A program made the translations under genes and the position numbers. 64,000 nt of DNA from Cognatiluteimonas profundi. Lineage in GTDB: Bacteria; Pseudomonadota; Gammaproteobacteria; Xanthomonadales; Xanthomonadaceae. The notes below the pieces were generated by a model that saw only the letters and a list, made by a program, of their open reading frames with translations, was not told the DNA's origin and ran no database searches. The stretch lies in assembly GCF_009792795.1 (NCBI RefSeq), contig NZ_VKHQ01000003.1:797601-861600 (forward strand), read 5' to 3'. Below, one piece after another: positions 37,096 to 48,282 of this stretch. How positions within the stretch are numbered: position 1 is the stretch's first letter; the number at the start of each line of letters is the position of its first letter.

Positions 37096-37620
37096 TCAGG
37101 TCTTCTTCTTCGGCGCGATCATCATCACCATCTGCCGGCCTTCCAGGCGCGGGCGCGACTCGATGACGATGTCCTCGCCCAGGTCACCCTCGATCCGGTT
37201 CGCCATCTCGCGGCCGAGCTCCTGATGGCTCATCTCGCGGCCGCGGAAGCGGATGTTGACCTTGATCTTGTCGCCTTCCTCGAGGAAGCGCCGCATGTTG
37301 CGCAGCTTGATCTGGTAGTCGCCCTCATCCGTGACCGGACGGAACTTCATTTCCTTGATCTCGACCTGCTTGGTCTTCTTCTTGGCGAGGTTCGCCTTCT
37401 TCTGCAGCTCGAACTTGAACTTGCCGAAATCCATGATGCGGCAGACCGGCGGATCAGCGTTGGGCTGGATCTCGACCAGGTCCAGGCCTTCTTCCTCGGC
37501 CTTGGCTAGCGCTTCCTCGCGCGACAGGACGCCGACCATCTCGCCATCGCTGCCGATCACGCGCACACGTGGTACGCGGATTTCGTTGTTCTTGCGGTTC
37601 TGCTTTTCAGGGGTGCTGAT
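37096..37620 (-). CDS. infC: Translation initiation factor IF-3, AUC start
   Basis: A 174-residue factor that binds the 30S subunit and discriminates initiator tRNA and start codon. The N-domain ([19 protein letters not shown], then [16 protein letters not shown]) and C-domain (KPKFRP-like [15 protein letters not shown], then [14 protein letters not shown]) are complete only if translation begins at the ATC codon at 37618-37620, which has GGAG eight bases upstream. Starting at the next GTG near 37566 would remove a conserved N-terminal stretch. A non-standard start is the known basis of infC autoregulation (AUU in E. coli). It lies 51 bp downstream of thrS. Confidence 0.95.
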   Translation of the reverse strand: MSTPEKQNRKNNEIRVPRVRVIGSDGEMVGVLSREEALAKAEEEGLDLVEIQPNADPPVCRIMDFGKFKFELQKKANLAKKKTKQVEIKEMKFRPVTDEGDYQIKLRNMRRFLEEGDKIKVNIRFRGREMSHQELGREMANRIEGDLGEDIVIESRPRLEGRQMVMMIAPKKKT

Positions 37621-37671
37621 GTTGCGATCTCCGGAATAAATGTGCCGGTCGCAGGGCGACCGGGCCAGTCT

Positions 37672-39576
37672 TCAACGAGCGGTGTGCTCACCATGTAAAC
37701 GCGAGGCGAAATCGGCGACGGACATGGTCCCCAGATCCTCCCCCGACCGCGTGCGCACGGCCACTGCGCCATTGTCCTTCTCGCGGTCCCCGACCACCAG
37801 CAGGTATGGCACCCGCTGCAGCGTGTGCTCGCGGATCTTATAGCCGATCTTCTCGTTCCGCAAATCGGCGCTGACGCGGACTCCTTGATTTGCAAGGGTT
37901 TTCCGGACTTCCTCGACCCAGTCGGCCTGGGCGTCGGTGATATTCATCACGACGGCCTGAATGGGCGCCAGCCAGGACGGGAAATTGCCCGCGTGGTGCT
38001 CGATCAGGATCCCGATGAAACGCTCCATCGATCCGACGATGGCCCGGTGCAGCATCACCGGGTGCCGCTTCTGGCTGCCCTCGTCCACGTACTCCGCGCC
38101 GAGCCGGCCGGGCATCATGAAATCGACCTGCATCGTGCCCAGCTGCCAGGTGCGGCCGATGGCATCCTTGAGGTGGTACTCGATCTTCGGGCCGTAGAAG
38201 GCGCCCTCGCCTGGCAGCTCCTCCCACTCGACCCCGCAGGCGCGCAGTGCATTGCGCAGCGCCGCCTCGGCCTTGTCCCAGGTGGCGTCGTCGCCCAACC
38301 GGGGCTCGGGACGCAGGGCAAGCTTGAGCTGCACGTCGGTGAAACCGAAATCGGCGTAGACGGCCATCGCCTGCCGGTGGAACGCGGTGACCTCGGCCTC
38401 GATCTGGTCTTCGGTACAGAAGATATGGCCGTCGTCCTGGGTGAATCCGCGCACCCGCAGGATGCCGTGCAGCGCGCCCGACGGCTCGTTGCGATGGCAG
38501 GCGCCGAACTCGCCGTAGCGGATCGGCAGGTCGCGATAGCTGTGCAGTCCCTGGTTGAAGACCTGCACGTGGCCCGGGCAATTCATCGGCTTGAGCGCGT
38601 AGGTGCGCTTCTCCGACTCGGTGAAGAACATGTTGTCCTGGTAGTTGTCCCAGTGACCGGACTTCTTCCAAAGCGCGACATCGAGGATCTGCGGGCAGCG
38701 GACTTCCTGGTAGCCGCTGTCGCGGTAGACCTTGCGCATGTACTGCTCGACCACCTGCCACACCGACCAGCCCTTCGGATGCCAGAACACCAGGCCCGGG
38801 GCTTCTTCCTGCAGGTGGAAGAGGTTCTGCTGCCTGGCGATCTTGCGGTGGTCGCGCTTCTCGGCTTCCTCGAGCTGCGTGAGGTAGGCCTTGAGGTCCT
38901 TGTCGTTCAACCACGCGGTGCCGTAGATGCGGCTGAGCATCTGGTTGTTGTGGTCGCCGCGCCAGTACGCGCCGGCAACCTTCATCAGCTTGAACGCACG
39001 CAGCTTGTCGGTGGACGGCACGTGCGGACCGCGGCAGAGGTCGGTGAATTCGCCCTGCGTATACAGCGAGAGATCCTGGTCGGCGGGAATCGATTCGATG
39101 ATCTGCGCCTTGTATTCCTCGCCCAGGCCACGGAAGAACGCGGTCGCGTCGTCGCGCGACTTGACGCTGCGCGATACCGGCACCGCTTCCTTGGCGATCT
39201 TCTGCATCTCGGCCTCGATGGCCGGCAGGTCCTCGGGCGTGAACGGCCGCTCGTAGGCGAAGTCGTAATAGAAGCCGTTGTCGATCACCGGGCCGATGGT
39301 GACCTGCGCGCCCGGGAACAGGCGCTGCACGGCCTGGGCCAGCAGGTGAGCGGTCGAGTGGCGCAACACGTCGAGCGCATCGGGATGCTTGTCGGTGACG
39401 ATTTCGAGCGCGGCGTCGTTGTCGATGCGATGGCTGGTGTCGACCAGCCTGCCATCGACCTTGCCGGCCAACGCGGCCTTGGCCAGGCCAGGCCCGATGG
39501 ACGTGGCCACATCGGCGACGGATACGGGCTGGTCGAATTCGCGGCGGCTGCCGTCGGGGAGCGTGATGGCGATCAT
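37672..39576 (-). CDS. thrS: Threonyl-tRNA synthetase
   Basis: A 634-residue class II synthetase. The order is: TGS domain (about 1-60), editing domain (about 65-225, with [12 protein letters not shown]), catalytic core with [13 protein letters not shown] [12 protein letters not shown] (motif 2) and zinc ligands including the Cys in MNCPGHV, and anticodon-binding domain (about 535-634). It charges tRNA-Thr. The ATG at 39576 ([14 protein letters not shown]) fits the TGS domain. A terminator hairpin at 39608-39631 lies 32 bp upstream. Confidence 0.97.
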   Translation of the reverse strand: MIAITLPDGSRREFDQPVSVADVATSIGPGLAKAALAGKVDGRLVDTSHRIDNDAALEIVTDKHPDALDVLRHSTAHLLAQAVQRLFPGAQVTIGPVIDNGFYYDFAYERPFTPEDLPAIEAEMQKIAKEAVPVSRSVKSRDDATAFFRGLGEEYKAQIIESIPADQDLSLYTQGEFTDLCRGPHVPSTDKLRAFKLMKVAGAYWRGDHNNQMLSRIYGTAWLNDKDLKAYLTQLEEAEKRDHRKIARQQNLFHLQEEAPGLVFWHPKGWSVWQVVEQYMRKVYRDSGYQEVRCPQILDVALWKKSGHWDNYQDNMFFTESEKRTYALKPMNCPGHVQVFNQGLHSYRDLPIRYGEFGACHRNEPSGALHGILRVRGFTQDDGHIFCTEDQIEAEVTAFHRQAMAVYADFGFTDVQLKLALRPEPRLGDDATWDKAEAALRNALRACGVEWEELPGEGAFYGPKIEYHLKDAIGRTWQLGTMQVDFMMPGRLGAEYVDEGSQKRHPVMLHRAIVGSMERFIGILIEHHAGNFPSWLAPIQAVVMNITDAQADWVEEVRKTLANQGVRVSADLRNEKIGYKIREHTLQRVPYLLVVGDREKDNGAVAVRTRSGEDLGTMSVADFASRLHGEHTAR

Positions 39577-39607
39577 GGGGTCCGCATTTCCAGGGGGTGC
39601 GAAAAAC

Positions 39608-39631
39608 AAAAAAGGCGCCACGAGGGCGCCT
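39608..39631 (-). terminator. Terminator between tRNA-Val and thrS
   Basis: A seven-bp stem AGGCGCC/GGCGCCT with a five-base loop, then on the minus strand TTTTTT-G-TTTTT. It may end the tRNA-Val transcript. Its position only 32-37 bp before the thrS start leaves little room for a separate promoter, so an attenuator role for thrS is also possible. Confidence 0.85.
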
Positions 39632-39758
39632 GCATCCGCGGAAGCCTCGGGCGTATCAGCGATGGGCGATGGTAGTGCTCATGTCGCACGCTCGGCCGGC
39701 GTTTCCGCGGGCCACCTGGCTGTGGCTGGTGAAGGATTGGATCCACGCCGATGAGGCG

Positions 39759-39833
39759 TGGTGGGCGGTACAGGGTTCGAACCTGTGACCCCTACCATGT
39801 CAAGGTAATGCTCTACCGCTGAGCTAACCGCCC
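39759..39833 (-). tRNA. tRNA-Val(GAC)
   Basis: A 75-nt cloverleaf with acceptor GGGCGGT/ACCGCCC, D-arm AGCTCAGCGGTAGAGC, anticodon stem TTACC/GGTAG with loop TTGACAT (anticodon GAC), T-arm CAGGTTCGAACCTG, discriminator A and encoded CCA. Confidence 0.97.
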
Positions 39834-39979
39834 GCAATCCCCTCGCAAGAGGACGCGCAGTTTAGCCCAGCCGGCAGTCGCGGACAACAAAACGGATGGG
39901 CAAGGCGGATGGCGGCGGCGGTTGCCTTGGATGGCTGGCCCCGGACCGATCACGTTTGCACCTTCCGCGAGCTTGCCCA

Positions 39980-40648
39980 ATGATGACGCCGGCCCCGCCG
40001 ATGCATCCGATGAACGATCCCGACCTCCCCGCCGTCGACAAGGACCAGCTGATCGGTGGTTGCGTTCGCCTGCCCGTCAAGATCGATCTCGATCGGCTCC
40101 GGCAGGAGGTGGCGCGACTGCCGCCTTCGTACTGGGGCACGCGCGGCGGCCGGGTCGGCGTGCACCAGCCGACCGAGGGCGTCTTCCTGCGCGGCTACGC
40201 GCCCATCGAGGGGCCAAAGCCCATCGAGGATCGCGAGCCTCTGCAGCACCTGCCCTACGTGCAGTCGCTCATCCGCGAGTTGATCCCCGCGCCGCCGATG
40301 CGCTGCCTGCTCGCCAAGCTGCTCCCGCACGGCGTGATCAGGATGCATGTCGACAACGGGGAATATTTCCTGCGCACGCTGCGGATCCACGTGCCGATCG
40401 TGACCGATCCGTCCGTGTCCATGTTCTGCAAGGACCGGGTTTATCGAATGCAGGCCGGTGAAACCTGGGCGCTGAACAATTCCACCTCGCATGGCGTGTA
40501 CAGCGCCTGGTCGGAACCGCGGCTGCACCTGATCTGCGATTTCCTGCCGACCCCCGCGCTGTGCGACCTGATCCGCGCGGGTGAACACGATCTCGGCATC
40601 GTCGATGCGGACATCGAACAGCGGGTGAGGATCGGCGCCGCGCAATGA
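39980..40648 (+). CDS. Aspartyl/asparaginyl beta-hydroxylase-like 2-oxoglutarate dioxygenase
   Basis: About 222 residues. The double-stranded beta-helix core has the iron motif H-x-D in IRMHVDNGEYF, a distal His in NSTSHGVYSAW and a 2-oxoglutarate-binding Arg in EPRLHLICDF, as in the Asp/Asn beta-hydroxylase family. No signal peptide or membrane segment, so it acts in the cytosol on an unknown peptide, protein or small substrate. The start is uncertain: ATG at 39980, 39983, 40001 or 40010, none with a good ribosome site. The stop overlaps the start of the sulfotransferase gene (ATGA), so the two are translationally coupled. Confidence 0.85.
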   Translation: MMTPAPPMHPMNDPDLPAVDKDQLIGGCVRLPVKIDLDRLRQEVARLPPSYWGTRGGRVGVHQPTEGVFLRGYAPIEGPKPIEDREPLQHLPYVQSLIRELIPAPPMRCLLAKLLPHGVIRMHVDNGEYFLRTLRIHVPIVTDPSVSMFCKDRVYRMQAGETWALNNSTSHGVYSAWSEPRLHLICDFLPTPALCDLIRAGEHDLGIVDADIEQRVRIGAAQ

Positions 40649-41358
40649 TCGTCACGGACCGGTTCGTCTTCCTGCACCTGCACAAGTCCGGCGGCAGTTT
40701 CGTCAATCGATTCCTGGTCGAATGCATGCCCGGCTGCCAACAGGTCGGCTATCACCTGCCCCGCGATTCGATCCCGGCGGCCGCGCGGCAGTTGCCGATC
40801 CTGGGAACGGCCCGCAATCCCTGGGACTACTACGTGTCCTGGTACAGCTTCCAGCACGCGATGCCGCAGCCCAATGCGCTCTTCCAGCTGGCCAGCGACG
40901 CGCGGCGGCTGGACTTTGCCGGCACCCTGCGCAACCTCATGCGCCTTGGCGACGATCCGCGATGGCTGGCGGCATGGATGGAACGCCTGCCGTCGCAATT
41001 GCCCAATCGCGGCATCAACCTGTCCAAGGACAGCGTCGCGCCGCTGGCAGGCAGCGGCCTGGGCTTCTACAGCTTCCTGTACCGGCGCATGTACGGCGAC
41101 GTGTCGAACACCACGCTGATCGACATGGCGCGCCTGCGCGAAGGCCTCCGCGACTTCCTGCCGTCGGTCGGGATCGACCTGACGCCAACGATGCAGGAAT
41201 GGCTGCGCGACCGCGCACCGATCAACACCAGCGCACACGCGCATTACAGCGCGTACTACGACGCGCCGACGCGCGAGCTGGTCGCGGCCAAGGATGCGGA
41301 ACTCATCCAGCGACACGGCTTCCGCTTCGACGAAGCGGCTTCGATTGCGACCGACTGA
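40645..41358 (+). CDS. PAPS-dependent sulfotransferase-family protein
   Basis: A 237-residue cytosolic protein. The 5'-phosphosulfate loop is FLHLHKSGGSFVNRFL (residues about 9-24) and the 3'-phosphate-binding motif is TARNPWDYYVSWYS (about 55-68), which has the conserved Arg and Ser. The fold continues to a C-terminal helix after TRELVAAKDAELIQRHGF. It should transfer sulfate from PAPS to a hydroxyl group. It overlaps the hydroxylase-like gene by four bases and ends three bases from the uvrB stop codon (convergent). The acceptor is unknown; it is not clearly the tyrosyl type RaxST. Confidence 0.8.
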   Translation: MIVTDRFVFLHLHKSGGSFVNRFLVECMPGCQQVGYHLPRDSIPAAARQLPILGTARNPWDYYVSWYSFQHAMPQPNALFQLASDARRLDFAGTLRNLMRLGDDPRWLAAWMERLPSQLPNRGINLSKDSVAPLAGSGLGFYSFLYRRMYGDVSNTTLIDMARLREGLRDFLPSVGIDLTPTMQEWLRDRAPINTSAHAHYSAYYDAPTRELVAAKDAELIQRHGFRFDEAASIATD

Positions 41359-41361
41359 ACG

Positions 41362-43392
<2,031 letters not shown>

Positions 43393-43536
43393 CGATGCGT
43401 GGTCGAACCGTTGGATGTGGCGTCCACAGGAGATGGGGACGATCAGGGCCTTTTCCTACCTTCGCGGGCGGGCTGGGACGACGGCGCGTGCGCGGCTGCC
43501 TGCGCATCCTGTGCCGACCAACAGGAGCTTGTCGAC

Positions 43537-44082
43537 ATGCATCGTCCCCAGAGCGGCTTTACCCTTGTCGAAGCGATGGTCGCCATGGCCATCATCGCAA
43601 TCGGCCTCGGCATCGCGGTGCCGGCTTACAGCAACGTGGCGGCAGCCACGCATACCGGCTCGGCCCGGATCGACCTGGGTGAATCGCTGGTGGCTGCCCT
43701 GGATCATTCGGTCCTGACGCAGGTCGACGTCGTCGTGTGCTCCAGCGCGAATGGCGCCACCTGCAGCGGCAGCGTGGACTGGACCCGGGGCTGGATCGCG
43801 TTCGCGGACATCGACGGCAATCGCGCGCACGGGCCCGGCGAGACGCTGTTGCGCCGGCAATCACCTCTCCAGGGCGGGACGCACCTGCGCAGCACGCCGC
43901 AACGCACGCGGATCGTGTTCCAGCCACATGGCGGCGCCACCGCAGGCTCCAACGTCACATTCACGATCTGCGACGGCCGCGGCCCCGCGCAGGCAACCAC
44001 CCTGGTCCTGGCGAACAGTGGGCGCCTGCGACAAGGCAAGCCCACCGCGACGGCGGCTCGGTCGTGCGTGAATCCGGGTTAG
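43537..44082 (+). CDS. GspH/FimT-family pseudopilin (solitary)
   Basis: A 181-residue type IV minor pilin-like protein. The prepilin-peptidase site is G-FTLVE in PQSGFTLVEAMVAMAII, followed by the hydrophobic helix and a C-terminal globular domain with paired cysteines (VCSSANGATC and ICDGRG). The ATG at 43537 has AGGAG nine bases upstream. It lies on the opposite strand to the minor-pilin operon that starts at 50967 and is separated from it by tRNA-Asn and pilE. It could be an extra FimT/FimU-type pilin or a DNA-binding competence pilin; the sequence does not say. Confidence 0.85.
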   Translation: MHRPQSGFTLVEAMVAMAIIAIGLGIAVPAYSNVAAATHTGSARIDLGESLVAALDHSVLTQVDVVVCSSANGATCSGSVDWTRGWIAFADIDGNRAHGPGETLLRRQSPLQGGTHLRSTPQRTRIVFQPHGGATAGSNVTFTICDGRGPAQATTLVLANSGRLRQGKPTATAARSCVNPG

Positions 44083-44087
44083 GCCGG

Positions 44088-44116
44088 TTGCGCCGGATTA
44101 CGCCGGACGTCACAAT
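44088..44116 (+). promoter_or_regulatory. Promoter candidate for tRNA-Asn
   Basis: TTGCGC (44088-44093), a 17-bp spacer and CACAAT (44111-44116) end nine bp before the tRNA. Each hexamer has two to three mismatches. Confidence 0.4.
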
Positions 44117-44125
44117 GACGCCCCC

Positions 44126-44202
44126 GCCCGAATAGCTCAGCCGGTTAGAGCACTTGACTGTTAATCAGGGGGTCGTTGGTTCGAGTCCAACTTCGGGCGC
44201 CA
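44126..44202 (+). tRNA. tRNA-Asn(GTT)
   Basis: A 77-nt cloverleaf with acceptor GCCCGAA/TTCGGGC, D-arm AGCTCAGCCGGTTAGAGC, anticodon loop CTGTTAA (anticodon GTT), T-arm TTGGTTCGAGTCCAA, discriminator G and encoded CCA. Confidence 0.97.
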
Positions 44203-44210
44203 GATACGCG

Positions 44211-44238
44211 AAGGCCTGCAGAAATGCAGGCCTTTTTT
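44211..44238 (+). terminator. Terminator of tRNA-Asn
   Basis: A ten-bp stem AAGGCCTGCA/TGCAGGCCTT with tetraloop GAAA followed by further T residues. It lies nine bases after the tRNA and runs up to the pilE stop codon at 44240, which it may also serve in the other direction (the AA pair at its 5' side gives only a weak U-tract). Confidence 0.92.
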
Positions 44239-44239
44239 C

Positions 44240-44698
44240 TTACCAGCACTCCGCAACGCCCGCCGGGCCCGATGCTGTCTTGGTGCCGATCTGGTTCACC
44301 CCCAGCGCCCCGCATTTCGCATCCGCGCTTTCCTGGCGGCTTCCCGCGACCGGCGTAGCCAGCAGCGTGTAACTCTTGGCGTCCGGCGTCCCCGAGAACG
44401 CGACCGTGTAGTGCGGCGTCACGTCCGTCGTACAGGTCGGTATGGTCGCGTCGGTATATTTCAGGTTGGTCGTGTAGTAGCGCTCCATGTACTGCGCCGC
44501 CTCGAGCAGGCAGCCCTCGGCAGCGCCACGGCGCGTCTTCACGGTGGCGAACTCATAGCTCGACACCGCGATCGCCATCAGGATCCCGACGATCGCCACG
44601 GTCACCATGAGCTCGATCAGGGTGAAGCCGCCCGAGCCCAGTGGACTCTTGAAGCCAGCGACGGCGCGCCGGCCATGCATGGATCCGATAGTGCTCAT
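44240..44698 (-). CDS. pilE: Type IV minor pilin, PilE-like
   Basis: A 152-residue prepilin with cleavage site G-FTLIE in GSGGFTLIELMVTVAIVGIL and Glu5 conserved. The globular domain has Cys residues (TIPTCTT and DAKCGALG, GVAECW at the end) for a D-region loop. It is the last gene of the fimT-pilV-pilW-pilX-pilY1-pilE operon, two bases after the pilY1 stop. Minor pilins of this set prime pilus assembly at the inner membrane with PilY1. Confidence 0.9.
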   Translation of the reverse strand: MSTIGSMHGRRAVAGFKSPLGSGGFTLIELMVTVAIVGILMAIAVSSYEFATVKTRRGAAEGCLLEAAQYMERYYTTNLKYTDATIPTCTTDVTPHYTVAFSGTPDAKSYTLLATPVAGSRQESADAKCGALGVNQIGTKTASGPAGVAECW

Positions 44699-44699
44699 G

Positions 44700-47600
44700 T
44701 CAGTCCCTCAGGATTTCGTGCCAGGAGATTCGCTGGTTGGAGCCGCCCTGTGGATTGACCAGCACCGATCCGAGGCTGCCCTTCGAGCCGCCCACGACCA
44801 GCAGCTTGTCGATGACGGTCGGCAACGTGGGCATGCCCACGCCCAGGTCGACCGAACCGACCGGCACGGGGTTGCCATTCGAATCATTGATCTGATCGCT
44901 GGCGTTGACCTGTCCATCGCCATTCACGTCAAAGAATGGCTGGGTCAGGCTGGTACCGCTGAACGCATCGAGCGCATTGATGTAGCCGGTGCCGCCGGCA
45001 TCGCAGGTATTGGTGCTGGGCGGAATGATGCTCGCGACGAGCAACGCCGCACCCTTGACGCGCGGGTTGCTGACGATGCGCTCGCCGGGAGTCGGGTTGT
45101 CCAGGTCGATATACCAACCCTTCTTCGCGGGATTTATCGTGGAATTCGCTTCGAATCCGCGAACCGCCTTGCCGTTGACTGTGCCGGTCACGACGATGTT
45201 GCGCTTGACCAGGTCGCTCAACTGCACTGCGGTCGACGTGCCATCGTCGATGAGGCCGTACATGGACTGCACGGTGTTGTCGGACGAATCACCGGTGGTG
45301 AGGAAACTGCCGGTTCCCACGAAGATCCAGCGCTTGCCGGTGAGCGGATCGCGGGCCAGGCCCAGTCCCGCCGTGATCGGTTGGCCGCTCTGGGTCGTGA
45401 ACAGCGGCACGCCGGACAGGGCCAGGTTCCAGCTCGACGACGTCGCCCCGCTCAGGTCGAATTTCCAGAGATTGCCCTTGAGGTCGCCGGCGTAGACGTA
45501 GTCGACCGTACCGTTGCCGTCCTCGTCCCATCCGCGCGGGGCGAACAGCCCGTTTTCGCTGCCGGCATTGCCGACATTGGTGTTGATTTCCTTGATCACC
45601 GCACCGGTGGCGATGTTGAGGATGAACAACGCCGCGGTATGGGTGCTGCTGTTGACGCCGTTGCTGACCAGCACCGCCTTGGTTCCATCGTTCAGCGTGA
45701 CCACGAGCGGCTCACCGAGGACCTGGCCCATGTCCGCGTCGCTCGTGCGCTCCCATAGGGCGTTGCTCGCGCCGAAGCTGCCCGGATTGGTGACGTCGAG
45801 GCCAAACACGCCCTTGCCGCCGCGGCCAAGGGAGCCCACGAAGTAGTTCTTGCCAGGCGTCTGCTTGAGCGTCGAGACGGCCACCGGACCATCGACGAAG
45901 TACTGGTGCGTGTATTGCGGGTCGCTCAAGGTCGCCAGGTTGGGCAAGCTGATGCCGCCGGGGACGTATGCGAAGCGCTCCGCACCGGTCAGCGCATTGA
46001 AGGCGTGCAGCATGCCGTCGTTGGCGCCGACGAAGATGGTTTCGCTGTCCTTGACATACATCGGCGAGGAATACGCGATATCGCCAAGCAGCGACGCCCT
46101 GTCGCGCAGGGTGCCGCCATTGCGCTTCTCCAGCGTTGTCGCGCCGGCAATGTAGGCCGCATTGCTGGCGCCGGTGACCGGGGCGAGGCCGGTGGTGCGC
46201 GCCAATGCCGTTGTCTGCGCAACCGTCGGGAACGTGGCACCGGCACTCCCGTTCCAGGTGATGATGTTGCGACCGGACGTCGGGATCAACGCACCTGCCT
46301 GCCAGGCGGGTGTCGAGGACACGCCGGCCTGGGTTGCGTCGTATGCGGACAGCTCGCCGGTCCACTTGCCCGACACGTAGCTCGCCTGGAAGACGCGCGT
46401 GTCGGAGGTGAACGAGGTGCTGTTGGCGGTCACGTTGGAAGCCGAACCCAGTCGCGCCGCGACCGTGGCCAGCGCGTCGACCAGGCCCTGCGCGAATTCG
46501 TTGGGATTGTTCGCCGCCACGAAACTGCCGCGCCCGTTGACCGCCGCATGCCAGAGATCATCGATGCGGGTGGCGTTCTCGGTTGGGGTCGGATCGGGCC
46601 AGTGCAGGCTGCCGTTGGTGATGCCGGGCAGGTCGGTCTTCGGATTGAGCGTGCCCTGCTGGCCGATGGAGACGCTGAACGTCACCATGTGCTGCCAGAA
46701 CGCAGGATCAGCGACCGACGTCGGCACGTTGTTGGGAAGCGTGGTCACCAGGTCGCGCTTCCAGTAGTACATCGCCACGTCGGCCAGTGTGTTCGGTTGC
46801 GTATTCGGATTCGTACTGAAATTGTCCTTATACGGGTTGGTGGCGTTGAAGGTGAACGACCCACCCGTGGGCGACGTGATCGTGGGACCCGCGGTGCCAT
46901 CCGCATCGCCGACCGGACTGGTGTAGCCGCTGTTGGAGTTCCAGTAACCGTCGGTGGTCAGGATCGAGAAATTCTGGCGACAGCTGATCTGGTCGGAGCC
47001 GGTCTCCGGCCCCCATGGACCGGTGGCCGACGTGTCGCTGAAGTATTCGCCGTTGCGCTGCAGGGCGCCCTTGAGCGGGGTGTAACCACTCGCGGTCGCC
47101 GCAACCAGGCGCGCGTACCAGGTGTCGCGGTTGGTGCCGGTGAACTGGCCATTGTTGGTGCCGACCGGGATCGGGAAACGATTGCGGGCCCAGATCGTGT
47201 CGAAGCCGACCCGCAGGTTGGAACCGATCTGGCCGAATGCTTCGCTCGCACCGGCTTTGGCCAGCTTGATGCGCGTCCGGAAATAGGAGTACCAGGTCGC
47301 GTAGTTGGTCAACTCGTTGGCGAGGGTTCGCCCGGTCGGGGTTGCCGAGGTGCAGTTGATCCAGTCGTTGCTTCCCGAACCGCTTCCGCAGCGGATGTCG
47401 AACGAAACATCGAGAGTCACGTTCTTGTAATTGGAACTGCGATACACGCCGACATACCACGTGCCCGCCGCGGGATTATTGATGGTGCACGATTGGCCGT
47501 TGCCGCCGCCAATGGAGCGGCAGGTATACGTGCCCGTCGTTGGCGCCGCTCCGGACCGGACATACAGCTCCGCGCCGTTGCCAATGCCGTTATTGGCCCC

Positions 47601-48269
47601 GCCGTTGGTCCCGTAGGAACCGCCGGCCGTGGTGACCGTTAACGAGTTGACATTCGCCGGAACGGGGAAGCTGAAAGGGGTCATCGCTCCCGCTGTGTCA
47701 GTCAAACCGGTCATTGGGAAGCCAGAGCCCGACTGGGTTGCCGCGCCGTACTCCGATCGCACCATGTCGCCGCCGCCGGCCGGGATCTGGTACCGGTAGT
47801 AACTCGCGGTCAGCGCCATGTTGGTCGCGCCGGTCTTCGGCACATAGAACGTGCGCGTGTTGTTCGACAGGTCGACCGCGCTGAGCAGCTCATCGCTGTC
47901 GCTGTAGGCGCTGGTGTATGCGGTGCCGCCCGTGTAACGCGTCCCGTCGGACTTCATCCACGGCAGGTAGTTGATGCTGGGGTCGTAATACAGCGTGTTG
48001 CGCGGATACGCGTTGAGGGCGATGTTGACTGGGCTGGTCGACGGCACGACGTCGGGCATGTAGTCCGACGACATCGATCCCGAGTCATCGAGGATGAACA
48101 TGATGTTCGCCGGCGGATAGGCCGCGCCGGACTGCAGCGGAACCGCCGGGAACGTCACCGCCTGGAGCGGCGCGGCGATGAGGGTGCACAGCAGGGCGGC
48201 AAACGACGGCAGCAGCCGATTGACCAGCGATGGCGGCCGGGCTGCAGTCGTTTTCTTGGTCGCGTTCAT
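44700..48269 (-). CDS. pilY1: PilY1-type tip adhesin of the type IV pilus
   Basis: A 1189-residue exported protein. The signal peptide ends near LQA-VT (residues 37-38). A von Willebrand A domain with MIDAS motif DDSGSMS starts at residue 61. The C-terminal half is the PilY1 beta-propeller (about 700-1100) with the Ca2+ loop DEDGNGTVDYVYAGDLKGN near residue 913. A further EF-hand-like DVNGDGQVNASD is near residue 1114. In Pseudomonas this protein controls pilus extension, adhesion and surface sensing. The ATG at 48269 is chosen as it opens the signal peptide. Confidence 0.93.
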   Translation of the reverse strand: MNATKKTTAARPPSLVNRLLPSFAALLCTLIAAPLQAVTFPAVPLQSGAAYPPANIMFILDDSGSMSSDYMPDVVPSTSPVNIALNAYPRNTLYYDPSINYLPWMKSDGTRYTGGTAYTSAYSDSDELLSAVDLSNNTRTFYVPKTGATNMALTASYYRYQIPAGGGDMVRSEYGAATQSGSGFPMTGLTDTAGAMTPFSFPVPANVNSLTVTTAGGSYGTNGGANNGIGNGAELYVRSGAAPTTGTYTCRSIGGGNGQSCTINNPAAGTWYVGVYRSSNYKNVTLDVSFDIRCGSGSGSNDWINCTSATPTGRTLANELTNYATWYSYFRTRIKLAKAGASEAFGQIGSNLRVGFDTIWARNRFPIPVGTNNGQFTGTNRDTWYARLVAATASGYTPLKGALQRNGEYFSDTSATGPWGPETGSDQISCRQNFSILTTDGYWNSNSGYTSPVGDADGTAGPTITSPTGGSFTFNATNPYKDNFSTNPNTQPNTLADVAMYYWKRDLVTTLPNNVPTSVADPAFWQHMVTFSVSIGQQGTLNPKTDLPGITNGSLHWPDPTPTENATRIDDLWHAAVNGRGSFVAANNPNEFAQGLVDALATVAARLGSASNVTANSTSFTSDTRVFQASYVSGKWTGELSAYDATQAGVSSTPAWQAGALIPTSGRNIITWNGSAGATFPTVAQTTALARTTGLAPVTGASNAAYIAGATTLEKRNGGTLRDRASLLGDIAYSSPMYVKDSETIFVGANDGMLHAFNALTGAERFAYVPGGISLPNLATLSDPQYTHQYFVDGPVAVSTLKQTPGKNYFVGSLGRGGKGVFGLDVTNPGSFGASNALWERTSDADMGQVLGEPLVVTLNDGTKAVLVSNGVNSSTHTAALFILNIATGAVIKEINTNVGNAGSENGLFAPRGWDEDGNGTVDYVYAGDLKGNLWKFDLSGATSSSWNLALSGVPLFTTQSGQPITAGLGLARDPLTGKRWIFVGTGSFLTTGDSSDNTVQSMYGLIDDGTSTAVQLSDLVKRNIVVTGTVNGKAVRGFEANSTINPAKKGWYIDLDNPTPGERIVSNPRVKGAALLVASIIPPSTNTCDAGGTGYINALDAFSGTSLTQPFFDVNGDGQVNASDQINDSNGNPVPVGSVDLGVGMPTLPTVIDKLLVVGGSKGSLGSVLVNPQGGSNQRISWHEILRD

Positions 48270-48282
48270 GGCTGGTCTCGCC

